This document shows positions 21,729-32,527 of a stretch of 64,000 nucleotides of DNA, piece after piece. Within the stretch, counting starts at the first letter, position 1, and the number at the start of each line of letters is the position of its first letter. Source of the stretch: Polynucleobacter necessarius (lineage in GTDB: Bacteria > Pseudomonadota > Gammaproteobacteria > Burkholderiales > Burkholderiaceae); NCBI RefSeq assembly GCF_900095185.1, contig NZ_LT606948.1:682001-746000 (forward strand), read 5' to 3'. The translations under genes were made by a program, and so were the position numbers. The notes below the pieces were generated by a model. The model saw nothing but the letters and a program-made list of their open reading frames with translations, ran no database searches and had not been told where the DNA came from.

Positions 21729-21845
21729 ATGAAAGTTTTAGCATCCGTTAAGTGTATTTGCAGAAATTGCAAGATCATTAAGCGCAAACGCGCTGTGCGC
21801 GTGATCTGTTCTTCAGATGCACGTCATAAGCAGCGTCAAGGCTGA
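21729..21845 (+). CDS. rpmJ: 50S ribosomal protein L36, zinc-binding type
   Basis: A 38-codon gene read directly from the sequence: ATG at 21729, TGA at 21843-21845, with GAGGTG ahead of it. The product starts [16 protein letters not shown] and has the zinc set Cys11, Cys14, Cys27 and His33, so it is the zinc-requiring form. L36 is the smallest large-subunit protein. It lies in its usual place between infA and rpsM. Confidence 0.95.
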   Translation: MKVLASVKCICRNCKIIKRKRAVRVICSSDARHKQRQG

Positions 21846-21869
21846 TCTGGTTAATTAAGAGGAAATCTT

Positions 21870-22235
21870 ATGGCACGTATCGCTGGGGTAAACATCCCAA
21901 ATCATCAACATACCGTTATCGGTTTAACAGTAATTTTTGGCATCGGCATAATTCGTGCGCGCAAAATTTGTGAAACCACAGGTGTTGCTATTGACAAAAA
22001 AGTGAAAGATCTTACTGACGCTGACTTGGAAAAGTTGCGTGATGAAGTAGGTAAATTCATCACTGAAGGTGACCTTCGTCGTGAAGTAACTATGAGCATC
22101 AAGCGTTTGATGGACTTAGGTTGCTATCGCGGTGTTCGTCATCGTAAGGGCTTGCCTGTACGTGGTCAACGCACTAAGACAAACGCACGCACCCGCAAGG
22201 GCCCACGTAAGTCTGGCGTCCAACTCAAGAAATAA
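21870..22235 (+). CDS. rpsM: 30S ribosomal protein S13
   Basis: A 121-residue S13 of the 30S head that bridges to L5 and touches P-site t[22 protein letters not shown] and the C-terminal basic tail with [16 protein letters not shown] are typical. First gene of the alpha group; start behind AAGAGGAAA. Confidence 0.97.
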   Translation: MARIAGVNIPNHQHTVIGLTVIFGIGIIRARKICETTGVAIDKKVKDLTDADLEKLRDEVGKFITEGDLRREVTMSIKRLMDLGCYRGVRHRKGLPVRGQRTKTNARTRKGPRKSGVQLKK

Positions 22236-22253
22236 TCAAGAAAGTTTATTGAC

Positions 22254-22661
22254 ATGGCAAAACAACAATCCGCTTCTGCAGCTTCACAGCGCGCTCGTAA
22301 AAAGGTTAAAAAGAACGTTGCTGACGGTATTGCGCACGTTCACGCTTCTTTTAATAACACCATTATTACGATTACTGATCGTCAGGGAAATGCGCTTTCA
22401 TGGGCAACTTCTGGCGGTCAAGGTTTCAAAGGATCACGTAAGTCAACTCCTTTTGCTGCTCAGGTAGCCGCAGAAGTGGCTGGTAAGACGGCCATTGAAT
22501 GCGGTATCAAGAATTTAGAAGTTCAGATCAAAGGCCCAGGCCCAGGTCGTGAATCAGCAGTTCGTGCTTTGAACTCATTGGGTATCAAGATCACTGAGAT
22601 TCAAGACGTAACTCCAGTTCCATATAGTGGTTGCCGTCCTCCTAAGCGTCGTCGTATTTAA
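22254..22661 (+). CDS. rpsK: 30S ribosomal protein S11
   Basis: A 135-residue S11 of the platform. [20 protein letters not shown] and the end [15 protein letters not shown] are near universal. A 118-base gap with hairpins follows before rpsD. Confidence 0.97.
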   Translation: MAKQQSASAASQRARKKVKKNVADGIAHVHASFNNTIITITDRQGNALSWATSGGQGFKGSRKSTPFAAQVAAEVAGKTAIECGIKNLEVQIKGPGPGRESAVRALNSLGIKITEIQDVTPVPYSGCRPPKRRRI

Positions 22662-22713
22662 GCTTGGAAGTTGGTAACAAAAAAGTTTCAGTAGTTTTTT
22701 ATTAAAGCCCACT

Positions 22714-22761
22714 GTTCGCCTGGTTTCAAGGGTGAACTCACCGCCGGTCGTAAGACTGCGG
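22714..22761 (+). promoter_or_regulatory. Two hairpins in the rpsD leader
   Basis: GTTCGCC (22714-22720) pairs with GGTGAAC (22731-22737), 7 bp with one G-U pair and a 10-base loop; CCGC (22741-22744) can pair with GCGG (22758-22761). They lie just before the ribosome site of rpsD in the longest gap of the alpha group. S4 is the autoregulator of this operon in E. coli, but there it acts before rpsM; a role here is inference. Confidence 0.35.
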
Positions 22762-22779
22762 CAAAGAAAGGAAAGCATC

Positions 22780-23403
22780 GTGGCACGTTACTTAGGGCCT
22801 AAGGCCAAATTAGTGCGTCGGGAAGGTACCGACTTATTTGTAAAGAGCGCACGTCGCGCCCTGTCAGACAAGTGCAAGTTAGAGACTAAGCCTGGTCAAC
22901 ATGGCCGTACATCTGGCTCAAGAACATCTGATTACGGTAATCAATTGCGTGAAAAGCAAAAGGTGAAGCGTATCTATGGCGTATTGGAGCGTCAATTCCG
23001 TCGTTACTTCGCAGAAGCTGAGCGTCGTAAGGGCAATACCGGTGAAACATTACTCCAGTTGCTCGAGTCACGTTTAGATAACGTGGTTTATCGCATGGGT
23101 TTTGGTTCAACACGCGCTGAAGCACGTCAGTTGGTTTCGCATGGCACAATCATGCTTAATGGCAGTGCTGTGAATATTCCATCTATCCAGGTAAAGCCTG
23201 GTGACGTTGTTGCGATTCGTGAAAAAGCAAAGAAGCAAGCGCGAATTGCAGAGTCGCTCAATTTGGTTCAGCAAATGTCTGCAGTAACCTGGGTATCGGT
23301 TGATGCAGTTAAGCTGGAAGGAACATTTAAGCACGTGCCCGACCGCGAAGATATTAGCGGTGAAATTAATGAAAGTTTGATCGTCGAATTGTATTCACGC
23401 TAA
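22780..23403 (+). CDS. rpsD: 30S ribosomal protein S4
   Basis: A 207-residue S4, a primary assembly and fidelity protein. The frame extends upstream to 22732, but the GTG at 22780 is used: it follows AAAGGAAAG, and (M)[19 protein letters not shown] is the proteobacterial start. The S4 RNA-binding domain, [20 protein letters not shown], lies near residues 95-115. Confidence 0.96.
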   Translation: MARYLGPKAKLVRREGTDLFVKSARRALSDKCKLETKPGQHGRTSGSRTSDYGNQLREKQKVKRIYGVLERQFRRYFAEAERRKGNTGETLLQLLESRLDNVVYRMGFGSTRAEARQLVSHGTIMLNGSAVNIPSIQVKPGDVVAIREKAKKQARIAESLNLVQQMSAVTWVSVDAVKLEGTFKHVPDREDISGEINESLIVELYSR

Positions 23404-23426
23404 TTTAGGCACTCTCAAGGAAAAAT

Positions 23427-24407
23427 ATGCAAACAAATTTGCTCAAGCCAAAGATTATTTCTGTTGAAGCGCTTACCGCCAACCAAGCTAAGGTTGTTAT
23501 GGAGCCGTTCGAGCGTGGCTATGGCCACACACTCGGCAATGCATTACGTCGTGTACTCTTGTCCTCGATGGTTGGTTATGCGCCAACTGAAGTAGCTATT
23601 GCCGGTGTTGTTCACGAATATTCCACATTAGATGGAGTTCAAGAGGACGTAGTAAACCTTTTGTTGAACCTCAAAGGTATCGTATTTAAGTTACGGTCAC
23701 GTGACGAAGTTACTATCAATTTGCGTAAAGAAGGCCCAGGCGTAGTTACTGCAAACGATATTGATTTGCCACATGATGTAGAAATTATGAACCCTGATCA
23801 TGTAATTGCCCACTTGTCAGCTGGTGGCAAGTTAGACATGCAGATCAAGGTTGAAAAAGGCCGTGGTTATGTTCCTGGTAACGTACGTCAATACAGCGAC
23901 GAAGCTACTAAGATTATTGGCCGTATTGTGTTAGATGCTTCATTTAGCCCGATAAGCCGTGTTAGCTACGCTGTTGAATCTGCTCGTGTTGAGCAACGTA
24001 CCGACCTCGATCGCTTGGTAATAACTATCGAAACTAATGGTGTGTTGTCTCCTGAAGAGGCAATTCGTCAAGCTGCTAGCATTTTGGTTGATCAATTGGT
24101 TGTATTCGCAGCTCTTGAGAGCAGTGAAGTGTCTGGTGACCTAGCACCAAGCCGCCCTTCAATGGTAGATCCAATGTTGATGCGTCCAGTTGATGATCTC
24201 GAGCTCACAGTTCGCTCTGCAAGCTGCTTGAAGGTTGAGAATATCTACTACATTGGTGACTTGATTCAACGTACAGAGAATGAATTGTTGAAGACGCCTA
24301 ATCTTGGCCGTAAATCTTTGAATGAAATCAAAGATGTTTTGGCGGCTCGTGGCTTAAGTCTTGGCATGAAACTTGAAAGCTGGCCTCCAGCTAACCTCGA
24401 GAAATAA
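23427..24407 (+). CDS. rpoA: RNA polymerase subunit alpha
   Basis: A 326-residue alpha subunit. The N-terminal dimerisation domain carries [19 protein letters not shown] near residue 30. A linker around 235-250 leads to the C-terminal domain, which contacts UP elements and activators, with [19 protein letters not shown] and [18 protein letters not shown]. Full length and in its expected place before rplQ. Confidence 0.98.
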   Translation: MQTNLLKPKIISVEALTANQAKVVMEPFERGYGHTLGNALRRVLLSSMVGYAPTEVAIAGVVHEYSTLDGVQEDVVNLLLNLKGIVFKLRSRDEVTINLRKEGPGVVTANDIDLPHDVEIMNPDHVIAHLSAGGKLDMQIKVEKGRGYVPGNVRQYSDEATKIIGRIVLDASFSPISRVSYAVESARVEQRTDLDRLVITIETNGVLSPEEAIRQAASILVDQLVVFAALESSEVSGDLAPSRPSMVDPMLMRPVDDLELTVRSASCLKVENIYYIGDLIQRTENELLKTPNLGRKSLNEIKDVLAARGLSLGMKLESWPPANLEK

Positions 24408-24423
24408 TTAGAAAGGAAGCATC

Positions 24424-24819
24424 ATGCGTCACGGAAACGGCTTGCGCAAACTAAACAGAACATCATCACATCGCTTGGCGATGCTGCGCAATATGTCCAA
24501 TTCACTCTTGGAGCACGAACTTATTAAAACGACCTTGCCAAAAGCAAAAGAATTGCGCATGGTTGTTGAGCCTTTGATTACCTTAGGTAAAAAAGACAAC
24601 TTGGCTAACCGTCGTCTGGCATTTAATCGCACTCGTGATTGCGATATCGTGACTAAGCTCTTTACCGAGCTCGGACCACGTTATGCAACACGTCCAGGTG
24701 GCTATCTTCGCATTTTGAAGTTTGGCTTTCGCCACGGCGACAATGCTCCAATGGCTCTGGTTGAGTTAGTAGACCGCCCTCAGGTAGAAGAAACAACAAC
24801 TGTAGCGGAAGAGGCTTAA
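24424..24819 (+). CDS. rplQ: 50S ribosomal protein L17
   Basis: A 131-residue L17. [20 protein letters not shown] is the universal start, and [20 protein letters not shown] marks the core. Last gene of the superoperon; a strong terminator begins 15 bases after its stop. Confidence 0.97.
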   Translation: MRHGNGLRKLNRTSSHRLAMLRNMSNSLLEHELIKTTLPKAKELRMVVEPLITLGKKDNLANRRLAFNRTRDCDIVTKLFTELGPRYATRPGGYLRILKFGFRHGDNAPMALVELVDRPQVEETTTVAEEA

Positions 24820-24834
24820 CTCTCACACTGTGTT

Positions 24835-24863
24835 AAAAAGCCAGGCTTCGGTCTGGCTTTTTT
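24835..24863 (+). terminator. Strong rho-independent terminator after rplQ
   Basis: AAAAAGCCAG (24835-24844), loop GCTTCGGT, CTGGCTTTTTT (24853-24863). The stem is perfect and ends in a T-run; the A-run on the left makes it potentially bidirectional. It closes the ribosomal block. Confidence 0.92.
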
Positions 24864-24875
24864 CATTCATCGGGT

Positions 24876-24881
24876 TATAAA
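24876..24881 (+). promoter_or_regulatory. -10 element close to the cutA start
   Basis: TATAAA lies only six bases before the ATG at 24888, with no good -35 (the position falls in the terminator stem). If used, the mRNA would be nearly leaderless, or would start translation at the in-frame ATG at 24921. Confidence 0.3.
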
Positions 24882-24887
24882 TACAGA

Positions 24888-25238
24888 ATGCCTCAAACCT
24901 CGCCAAATAATTTAGATGCCATGTTGATAGTGGTCACGAGCTTACCAAATGGGGAGATTGCTCAAACCTTAGCAAGAGATCTGATGGAAGCCCATTTGGC
25001 TGCTTGCGTTCAATTACAGGCTGGGATTACATCGATATATCGCTGGAATGGCAAGATTTGTGAAGAACAGGAGGTTCTTTTATCGGCCAAAACGATTGCA
25101 AGTAATTGGCAGGCAATCTCAGTCTTTATTAAAGATAAACACCCTTATGAAGTGCCTGAGATCTTGGCTTTTTCTCCAGCGCAATATTATTGGCTGTACG
25201 GCAAATGGTTGCAGTCTGAGGTAAATGCAAAGTCATGA
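24888..25238 (+). CDS. cutA: Divalent-cation tolerance protein CutA
   Basis: A 116-residue member of the CutA1 family, small trimeric proteins with a ferredoxin-like fold tied genetically to copper and other divalent-metal tolerance in E. coli. The core VVTSLPNGEIAQTLARDL and AHLAACVQLQAGITSIYRW with EEQEVLLSAKT fits well. The conserved part starts near residue 12, so the in-frame ATG at 24921 is an alternative start. The stop overlaps the dsbD start (ATGA), an arrangement also common in relatives, where cutA sits beside dsbD. Confidence 0.92.
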   Translation: MPQTSPNNLDAMLIVVTSLPNGEIAQTLARDLMEAHLAACVQLQAGITSIYRWNGKICEEQEVLLSAKTIASNWQAISVFIKDKHPYEVPEILAFSPAQYYWLYGKWLQSEVNAKS

Positions 25239-26914
25239 GAATGCAATCAATCATGGCAAGGATTTTTACCCTGCTTTTAATTTTGACGGTACAGAGTGGA
25301 TTTGCACAAAATTTCTTGTCTCCAGAAAAAGCATTTCGGGTGGAGGCTACTTGGCTTGAAAATTCGCAGCAAATTGAAGTGAAATTTTTGCCTGCCAAGG
25401 GATACTACATTTATCAAGAATCACTCAAATTTCAGGTAAGTCCTAACGCTGCAAAGCAAATAATAATCAAGCCCATATTGCCAGCTGGTATTGAGAAGTT
25501 TGATGCAACATTTCAGAAAAAACTACAGGTATACAAGCAGCCATTTATGGTGATGCTTGAAGTAAACCCGGTGATTGGCAAACCTATGCATGTGGAAGTC
25601 ACTTTGCAAGGATGTGCTGAAGATGGTATTTGTTATCCCCCGATGACATCCAAGTTTTTCCTAGCGGGCCCAGAAGTTAAGGCCGCCCCGATTCCTGAAA
25701 CATTAGATAGGTTGTCAGAATCGGAAGCAAAAACAAAGACTGCATTTAGTCTTTCTGATTTATGGCGTGAGCGTGATGATGTCAATGCTATCGGCCGTTT
25801 TTTAGCAAACACCTCTACAGGTTCTTTATTTTTTGCTTTCTTTATTTTTGGCCTAGCCTTGGCATTTACGCCTTGCGTACTCCCAATGCTTCCTATTCTT
25901 TCAAGCATTATTTTTGGCACGCAAGGTGGGAAGGCAATATCTAAGAAGCGCGCCAGCATGTTGGCTCTGGCATACGTGCTAGGTATGGCATTGATATATG
26001 CACTGGCAGGGGTGCTGATGGCAGCATTGGGCGGTAGCGTGCAGCGCGCCCTACAGAGCCCTGTTGCGCTGGCCACTTTTGCTTTGTTACTCCTGGTCCT
26101 TTCAGGGAGCTTATTTGGTTTGTATGACCTGCGATTGCCGCAATCATGGCATCAGCATGTCGCTAGAATGGCTGGGCGACAAAAGGGGGGCAGTATGTTT
26201 GGTGCTTTTGCTTTAGGCGGGATCTCTACCCTAGTGGCTAGTCCATGCATTACAGCTCCGTTAGCAGGTGTACTGGCCTTTATCGCTCAGACAGGCTCTT
26301 TGAGGCTGGGTGCTGGGTTATTATTCGTAATGGCCCTGGGAATGGGCCTTCCGCTGCTATTTATCGCTGTTGAGGCCCGAATTTTGATTCCTTCAACAGG
26401 TATTTGGATGATTTGGCTGCAACGCACATTAGGCGTCCTCTTGGCGGCTACAGCAGTCTGGATTGCCGCCCCATTACTACAAAAAAATGATGCCGCTGGA
26501 ATTACTAATTTAGTTAATGGGCAACGCATTCATCAGGTTGGCGACCTTACTTTTGTGGTGCTTCAATCTCCAGCAGACTTGGACGCGCATCTTAATAAAG
26601 CGAAAGAAGAAAAGAAATTAGTCCTCTTGGATTTCTATGCGGACTGGTGCATCAGCTGCAAAGAAATGGAAGTAAATACTTTTGCAAATCCAGAGGTAAG
26701 TAAAGAGCTCAAGCAGTTTGTTTTATTGCAAGCAGATGTCACCACTAACTCGGCGGATAACCAGGCTTTATTGAAGCAATTTGGTTTATTTGGACCACTA
26801 GGCATTTTGATCTTCAATCAAAACTCTGAAGAGCAAAAAGAGCAACGTATCATTGGATATATGCCCCCACAGCGTTTTATGGAGCGCTTACAGCAGGTTG
26901 TAAGTGCCCTATAG
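25235..26914 (+). CDS. dsbD: Thiol:disulfide interchange protein DsbD
   Basis: A 559-residue inner-membrane reductant conduit that passes electrons from cytoplasmic thioredoxin to periplasmic DsbC and cytochrome c maturation. A signal peptide covers about residues 1-24. The periplasmic alpha domain has Cys127 and Cys133 (GCAEDGIC). The eight-helix core has Cys214 (FTPCVLP) and Cys338 (ASPCITAP). The C-terminal thioredoxin domain has the pair Cys472-Cys475 (WCISC). All six redox cysteines are in place. Supply of reductant to the neighbouring cytochrome c4 is a plausible link. Coupled to cutA by a four-base overlap. Confidence 0.96.
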   Translation: MRMQSIMARIFTLLLILTVQSGFAQNFLSPEKAFRVEATWLENSQQIEVKFLPAKGYYIYQESLKFQVSPNAAKQIIIKPILPAGIEKFDATFQKKLQVYKQPFMVMLEVNPVIGKPMHVEVTLQGCAEDGICYPPMTSKFFLAGPEVKAAPIPETLDRLSESEAKTKTAFSLSDLWRERDDVNAIGRFLANTSTGSLFFAFFIFGLALAFTPCVLPMLPILSSIIFGTQGGKAISKKRASMLALAYVLGMALIYALAGVLMAALGGSVQRALQSPVALATFALLLLVLSGSLFGLYDLRLPQSWHQHVARMAGRQKGGSMFGAFALGGISTLVASPCITAPLAGVLAFIAQTGSLRLGAGLLFVMALGMGLPLLFIAVEARILIPSTGIWMIWLQRTLGVLLAATAVWIAAPLLQKNDAAGITNLVNGQRIHQVGDLTFVVLQSPADLDAHLNKAKEEKKLVLLDFYADWCISCKEMEVNTFANPEVSKELKQFVLLQADVTTNSADNQALLKQFGLFGPLGILIFNQNSEEQKEQRIIGYMPPQRFMERLQQVVSAL

Positions 26915-26931
26915 AAATCGATTGGTATTTT

Positions 26932-28594
<1,663 letters not shown>

Positions 28595-28602
<8 letters not shown>

Positions 28603-28623
28603 GTCCAGAAGCTATTGTAAAAT
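28595..28623. promoter_or_regulatory. Divergent engB / cytochrome c4 promoter
   Basis: Rightward: TTAGAC (28595-28600), 17 bases, TAAAAT (28618-28623) for the cytochrome gene, with a leader near 80 bases. Leftward: TACAAT (complement of 28614-28619) would serve engB, with an almost leaderless mRNA. The two -10 elements overlap by two bases. The leftward -35 is poor. Confidence 0.5.
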
Positions 28624-28711
28624 CACGCAAATCATGAAATATCTCCTGGTGTTGGGTAAATGTAGGGGAGGGGCCCAAACATTTTTAGGAATTTTTGCTA
28701 AGGTAAACATA

Positions 28712-29428
28712 ATGCTTCAAAGCTCTCAAATCTCCAAATTAACTAGCTTACGCGCTCGTTTTGCGGCACTCTCCATTTTCGCTTTGATTGGCATTTTTGG
28801 TGCAGTTTTTTCTGCAGATCCAGCCCCAGCAGCAGAAGCTAAGCCTGCTGTGCCTGGCAAACCAAAAGTCGATGTAGCTGCTGGCGAGGCTTTGTACTCA
28901 AATGGTGAAGCTAGCCGTGGTGTGACTGCATGCTTAACTTGTCATGGACCTAAAGGTCAAAGCTCTGTTGGGACATGGCCCAAACTTTCTGCTCAGCATG
29001 CCGCATATACAGCGAAGCAACTGAAAAACTTTAAAGAAGGTGCTCGTGCCAATCCAGTCATGATGGGCATGTCTGCAACATTGACTGAACAAGAGATGCA
29101 AAACATCGCAGTATATTTAGCGAAGCAACCCGTTTCTTTGGGTGTTGCACAAAATAAAGAAACGATCGAATTAGGCCAAAGCATTTATCGTGGCGGCATA
29201 GCAGCAAAAGGTGTTCCTGCTTGTGCAGCTTGCCATAGTCCAACTGGAGCTGGTATCCCTTCGCAATATCCGCGTTTGAATGGTCAGTGGGCTGATTATT
29301 CATACTCGCAATTAGTAGCATTTAGTAACGGCACGCGTAAGAATGGTCCAATGATGACAACGATTGCTGGCAAGATGTCAGATATAGAAATGAAGGCAGT
29401 TTCCGATTATATTGCAGGTTTGCGCTAA
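28712..29428 (+). CDS. Dihaem cytochrome c4
   Basis: A 238-residue periplasmic dihaem cytochrome c. The frame extends back to 28601, but the ATG at 28712 has AAGG eight bases upstream and opens a signal-anchor or signal peptide (hydrophobic residues about 17-34). Two c-type haem sites are CLTCH (Cys74-His78) and CAACH (Cys171-His175), each followed by a Met-rich segment for the sixth ligand (PVMMGM, GPMMTT). The two halves are related, as in cytochrome c4, which feeds electrons to terminal oxidases. It is followed by a strong terminator. Confidence 0.93.
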   Translation: MLQSSQISKLTSLRARFAALSIFALIGIFGAVFSADPAPAAEAKPAVPGKPKVDVAAGEALYSNGEASRGVTACLTCHGPKGQSSVGTWPKLSAQHAAYTAKQLKNFKEGARANPVMMGMSATLTEQEMQNIAVYLAKQPVSLGVAQNKETIELGQSIYRGGIAAKGVPACAACHSPTGAGIPSQYPRLNGQWADYSYSQLVAFSNGTRKNGPMMTTIAGKMSDIEMKAVSDYIAGLR

Positions 29429-29446
29429 ATCACTAAGGCACTAAAC

Positions 29447-29475
29447 AAAAACCCCGCTGAGGGGGCGGGGTTTTT
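29447..29475. terminator. Bidirectional terminator between cytochrome c4 and lysA
   Basis: AAAAACCCCGC (29447-29457), loop of seven, GCGGGGTTTTT (29465-29475). A perfect 11-base arm with A-run and T-run serves both converging genes. Confidence 0.93.
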
Positions 29476-29497
29476 GATTCCTCTAAATTTCTAGCGA

Positions 29498-29525
29498 CCT
29501 AATTGAAAATGAATTTTCAATTAGG
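29498..29525. repeat. 28-base near-perfect palindrome over the lysA stop
   Basis: CCTAATTGAAAAT (29498-29510), GA, ATTTTCAATTAGG (29513-29525): two perfect 13-base arms separated by two bases. The lysA stop (complement of 29517-29519) and last codons lie inside. Without a T-run it would act as an mRNA 3' stem rather than a terminator. Confidence 0.6.
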
Positions 29526-30815
29526 CAAGGTAGCTTCACTTGCAAAGAGGTCGGTAGTTTTTTCACGAGCACGAATGACGTAGGCATTTTTTCCATCAAC
29601 CATAATCTCTGCAGGTTTTGGGCGCGTGTTATAGTTTGATGCCATGACAAAACCATAGGCTCCAGCAGAAAGAATGGCGAGAAGATCTCCTTCTTCGACT
29701 GCTAGATGACGATCTCGTCCAAGCCAATCCCCAGACTCGCAAACAGGGCCAACGATGTCATAAGTGAGTGCGTTTACATTCTTTTTGTGGACTGGCACGA
29801 TGCCATGATGGGCTTCATATAAGGCTGGACGCATTAGCTCTGTCATTGCTGCATCAACTATACAGAAGTTCTTTTCAGCACCTGGCTTTAAGTACTCAAC
29901 CGTTGTAAGAAGCACACCAGCATTACCAACTAGAGATCTGCCTGGTTCTAGAAGAACATCTAGATGACCAAAGCCACGTTCAGCGACTCGATTAAGCAAG
30001 GTATTTGTGAACTCAGTAATGTCTGGTGGAGTTTCATCGCTATATGAGATGCCAAGACCACCACCGAGATCGAGATGGTGAATTACAATACCTTCATTTT
30101 TTAGATGCGCGACTAGATCTAATACTTTGTCGAGCGCATCTAAATAGGGAGAGGTAGTAGTAATCTGCGAGCCTATGTGGCAATCAATTCCAACAACATC
30201 AATTTGAGAAAGTAGCGATGTTTCACGATAGGTTTTTAAAACTTCGTGATAGGCGATGCCAAATTTATTACCTTTTAATCCAGTAGAAATATATGGATGG
30301 GTTTGTGCATCAACATCTGGATTAACTCGCAAAGAGATTGGTGCTCGGCAGTTAAGCTTGATGGCGACACGATTAATTTGGTGAAGTTCGGCAATCGATT
30401 CCACATTGATACATTTCACTCCTGCTTGTAATGCATTTGCGATTTCAGCTGCAGATTTGCCTACGCCTGCAAATACCAAACTTTTTGGATCAGCACCAAT
30501 AGCTAAGGCCCGAGCCAACTCGCCACCGCTGACTGAGTCAAAGCCTGCTCCTAGCTTTTTAAAGCAATCAATTACCGCTAAATTACTATTTGCTTTCATT
30601 GCATAGTGCACGCGTGCACGACGTTTGCCAAGTGAATCTACACATGCTTTGTCGTAAGCCTGATAAGCCTCGGCAAGCGCCTTTTTGCTGTAGACGTACA
30701 GTGGCGTACCAAACTCTTTTGCTAGATCAGCCAGTGGAATATCTTCGGCATACCAACTACCATCGCGCTCAGTAAATCCGGATAATTTAGGGATAGGAAT
30801 TGCTTTGTTAGTCAT
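29517..30815 (-). CDS. lysA: Diaminopimelate decarboxylase
   Basis: A 432-residue PLP enzyme making L-lysine from meso-diaminopimelate. The PLP lysine is Lys74 (VHYAMKANSN); HIGSQ, the glycine loop GGGLGISY and CESGDWLGRDR, with the active-site Cys supplied across the dimer, are intact. It starts three bases after lptM, the usual lptM-lysA pair, and ends on the palindrome and shared terminator. Confidence 0.97.
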   Translation of the reverse strand: MTNKAIPIPKLSGFTERDGSWYAEDIPLADLAKEFGTPLYVYSKKALAEAYQAYDKACVDSLGKRRARVHYAMKANSNLAVIDCFKKLGAGFDSVSGGELARALAIGADPKSLVFAGVGKSAAEIANALQAGVKCINVESIAELHQINRVAIKLNCRAPISLRVNPDVDAQTHPYISTGLKGNKFGIAYHEVLKTYRETSLLSQIDVVGIDCHIGSQITTTSPYLDALDKVLDLVAHLKNEGIVIHHLDLGGGLGISYSDETPPDITEFTNTLLNRVAERGFGHLDVLLEPGRSLVGNAGVLLTTVEYLKPGAEKNFCIVDAAMTELMRPALYEAHHGIVPVHKKNVNALTYDIVGPVCESGDWLGRDRHLAVEEGDLLAILSAGAYGFVMASNYNTRPKPAEIMVDGKNAYVIRAREKTTDLFASEATLPN

Positions 30816-30818
30816 TAC

Positions 30819-31007
30819 TTAGTCGACAAGGGGTGGCTGGGGCTTATCCGGACTTTGGGGTGGATAGAGTCTGCCCTTGGGTTCTGGCTCTGATGGGGCC
30901 GCGGGAGCTGGGGGCGCATTTGGCATATACAGCTGCCCCCTTACCCCACACCCATAAAGGGATATTAGTAGGCTAAGGCAAAGGGCTCTATTAAGAATCG
31001 CTATCAT
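30819..31007 (-). CDS. lptM: LptM-like small lipoprotein (YifL/LppL family)
   Basis: A 62-residue lipoprotein. The signal sequence ends in the lipobox LYGC with Cys20, followed by GVRGQLYMP, which matches the family pattern CGLKGPLY, then a Pro-rich tail. In E. coli LptM helps LptD fold and form its disulfides in the outer membrane. The ATG at 31007 is preferred over the open upstream codons because it starts the signal peptide. It precedes lysA by three bases, the same neighbour as in other proteobacteria. Family call is from motif and context. Confidence 0.82.
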   Translation of the reverse strand: MIAILNRALCLSLLISLYGCGVRGQLYMPNAPPAPAAPSEPEPKGRLYPPQSPDKPQPPLVD

Positions 31008-31054
31008 GAATGTCTCTAAAACGAATGATTTAATATAGCATGCAGGACTCCAGT

Positions 31055-31432
31055 ATGAATCCAAATAATTCAGGCGTAGAAACCATTGATGACAAGCAGT
31101 TTTATCAACTTGGGAGTAATTTATTGCACTCTATAGAACTGGCATTAGAGGCTGCAGATGATCATTTGGATCTTGACCTAGATATTGAGCGCCGGGGTGG
31201 CAATGTTATCAATATTCGTTTTAAGGATAAAAGTGTCATTGTCGTAAATACCCAACCACCTCTGCATGAAATTTGGGTCGCGGCAAAATCTGGCGGTTAT
31301 CACTATCGTTGGGCTGGCACTATGGCCAAACCCCTTTGGCTTGACACAAAAACAGGTAAAGAGCTTTTAAGTGATTTGTCTGAGTTTGCTTCTGCGCAAG
31401 CCGGACAAGCAATCAAAGTCAGCTTGATTTAG
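31055..31432 (+). CDS. cyaY: Frataxin-like iron protein CyaY
   Basis: A 125-residue frataxin homologue, a regulator and possible iron donor for Fe-S cluster assembly. An in-frame ATG at 31040 exists, but the ATG at 31055 has AGGA seven bases upstream. Helix 1 is acidic ([20 protein letters not shown]), the iron-binding ridge; the beta sheet contains [20 protein letters not shown] and HYRWAG. Divergent from lptM-lysA. Its last four bases overlap the end of the opposing aroB. Confidence 0.92.
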   Translation: MNPNNSGVETIDDKQFYQLGSNLLHSIELALEAADDHLDLDLDIERRGGNVINIRFKDKSVIVVNTQPPLHEIWVAAKSGGYHYRWAGTMAKPLWLDTKTGKELLSDLSEFASAQAGQAIKVSLI

Positions 31433-32511
31433 GCAGCGCCAGTAGCCTTCAAAGTTTCAATTGCTTGCTCATCGGGAACGCTTTTAATCTGGGCTTTTCC
31501 GATTTTCTCCAAGACCACATAACGGATTTGTCCACCCTCCGTTTTTTTATCAACTTGCATCAGCTCCATATAACGCTCAGCACCAAATTTAGGGGGCGTG
31601 ATTGGAAGATTCATGGATTGGATGATGTTAGTGAGGCGCTTGACGTCGGCTTCGCTGATGTAATTGAGACGTTCTGATAAGTCTGCCCCCAATACCATCC
31701 CGCAACCTACAGCCTCGCCGTGCAACCATTCTCCGTACCCCATGCCCGCCTCAATAGCATGACCAAATGTATGGCCAAAGTTTAGGGTTGCACGAATACC
31801 ACCATCTCGCTCATCAGCAGAAACTACAGCAGATTTAATTTCGCAAGAACGCAAAACGGCATGACTCATTGCCTCGGTATCACAAGCTAATAAAGATGTT
31901 GCATTAGCTTCAATCCAATCTAAGAATTGCGCATCGGCGATAGCGCCATGTTTCACTATTTCTGCAAGTCCTGCAGAGAGCTCTCTAGGAGGCAAGGTCT
32001 TCAAAGTATTGAGGTCAGCAATTACGGCGGCTGGCTGGTGAAAGGCGCCAATCATGTTCTTGCCAAGCGGATGATTGATACCAGTCTTGCCACCAACAGA
32101 TGAATCGACTTGCGCAAGTAGCGTGGTAGGGACTTGGATAAAGCGAATGCCACGCATAAAGCTTGCTGCAGCAAAACCCGTCATATCTCCAATCACTCCT
32201 CCGCCTAAAGCAACCAACATCGTTTGGCGGTCAGCCCCAAACTTTAATAAGTCATCAAAAATTAGCTGGAGATTTTTCCAGTCTTTATACGACTCGCCAT
32301 CAGGTAGAGCAATCGTTCTCACGGGCTTACCAAAAGTATTGAGGGTTTTAGTTAGGCGCTCTGCATAAAGCGGGGCAACCGTAGTGTTGCTAATAATATA
32401 AATGGAAGTTGCTTTCTCGCAAGCACCAAATAAGTTGGTCTGATCAATTAAATCAGTACCAATATACATTGGGTAGCTACGGTTACCAAGATCAACTTCA
32501 AGTGTTTTCAT
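31429..32511 (-). CDS. aroB: 3-Dehydroquinate synthase
   Basis: A 360-residue enzyme of the shikimate pathway that converts DAHP to 3-dehydroquinate using NAD+ and Zn2+. Seen: the NAD-binding loop [15 protein letters not shown], and zinc ligands in LAEIVKHG (Glu), [12 protein letters not shown] (His) and LHGEAVGCG (His). The start is set at [14 protein letters not shown]; two preceding in-frame ATG positions are possible. It follows aroK by 16 bases and meets cyaY tail to tail. Confidence 0.96.
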   Translation of the reverse strand: MKTLEVDLGNRSYPMYIGTDLIDQTNLFGACEKATSIYIISNTTVAPLYAERLTKTLNTFGKPVRTIALPDGESYKDWKNLQLIFDDLLKFGADRQTMLVALGGGVIGDMTGFAAASFMRGIRFIQVPTTLLAQVDSSVGGKTGINHPLGKNMIGAFHQPAAVIADLNTLKTLPPRELSAGLAEIVKHGAIADAQFLDWIEANATSLLACDTEAMSHAVLRSCEIKSAVVSADERDGGIRATLNFGHTFGHAIEAGMGYGEWLHGEAVGCGMVLGADLSERLNYISEADVKRLTNIIQSMNLPITPPKFGAERYMELMQVDKKTEGGQIRYVVLEKIGKAQIKSVPDEQAIETLKATGAA

Positions 32512-32527
32512 CATTGTGCCAATATAT

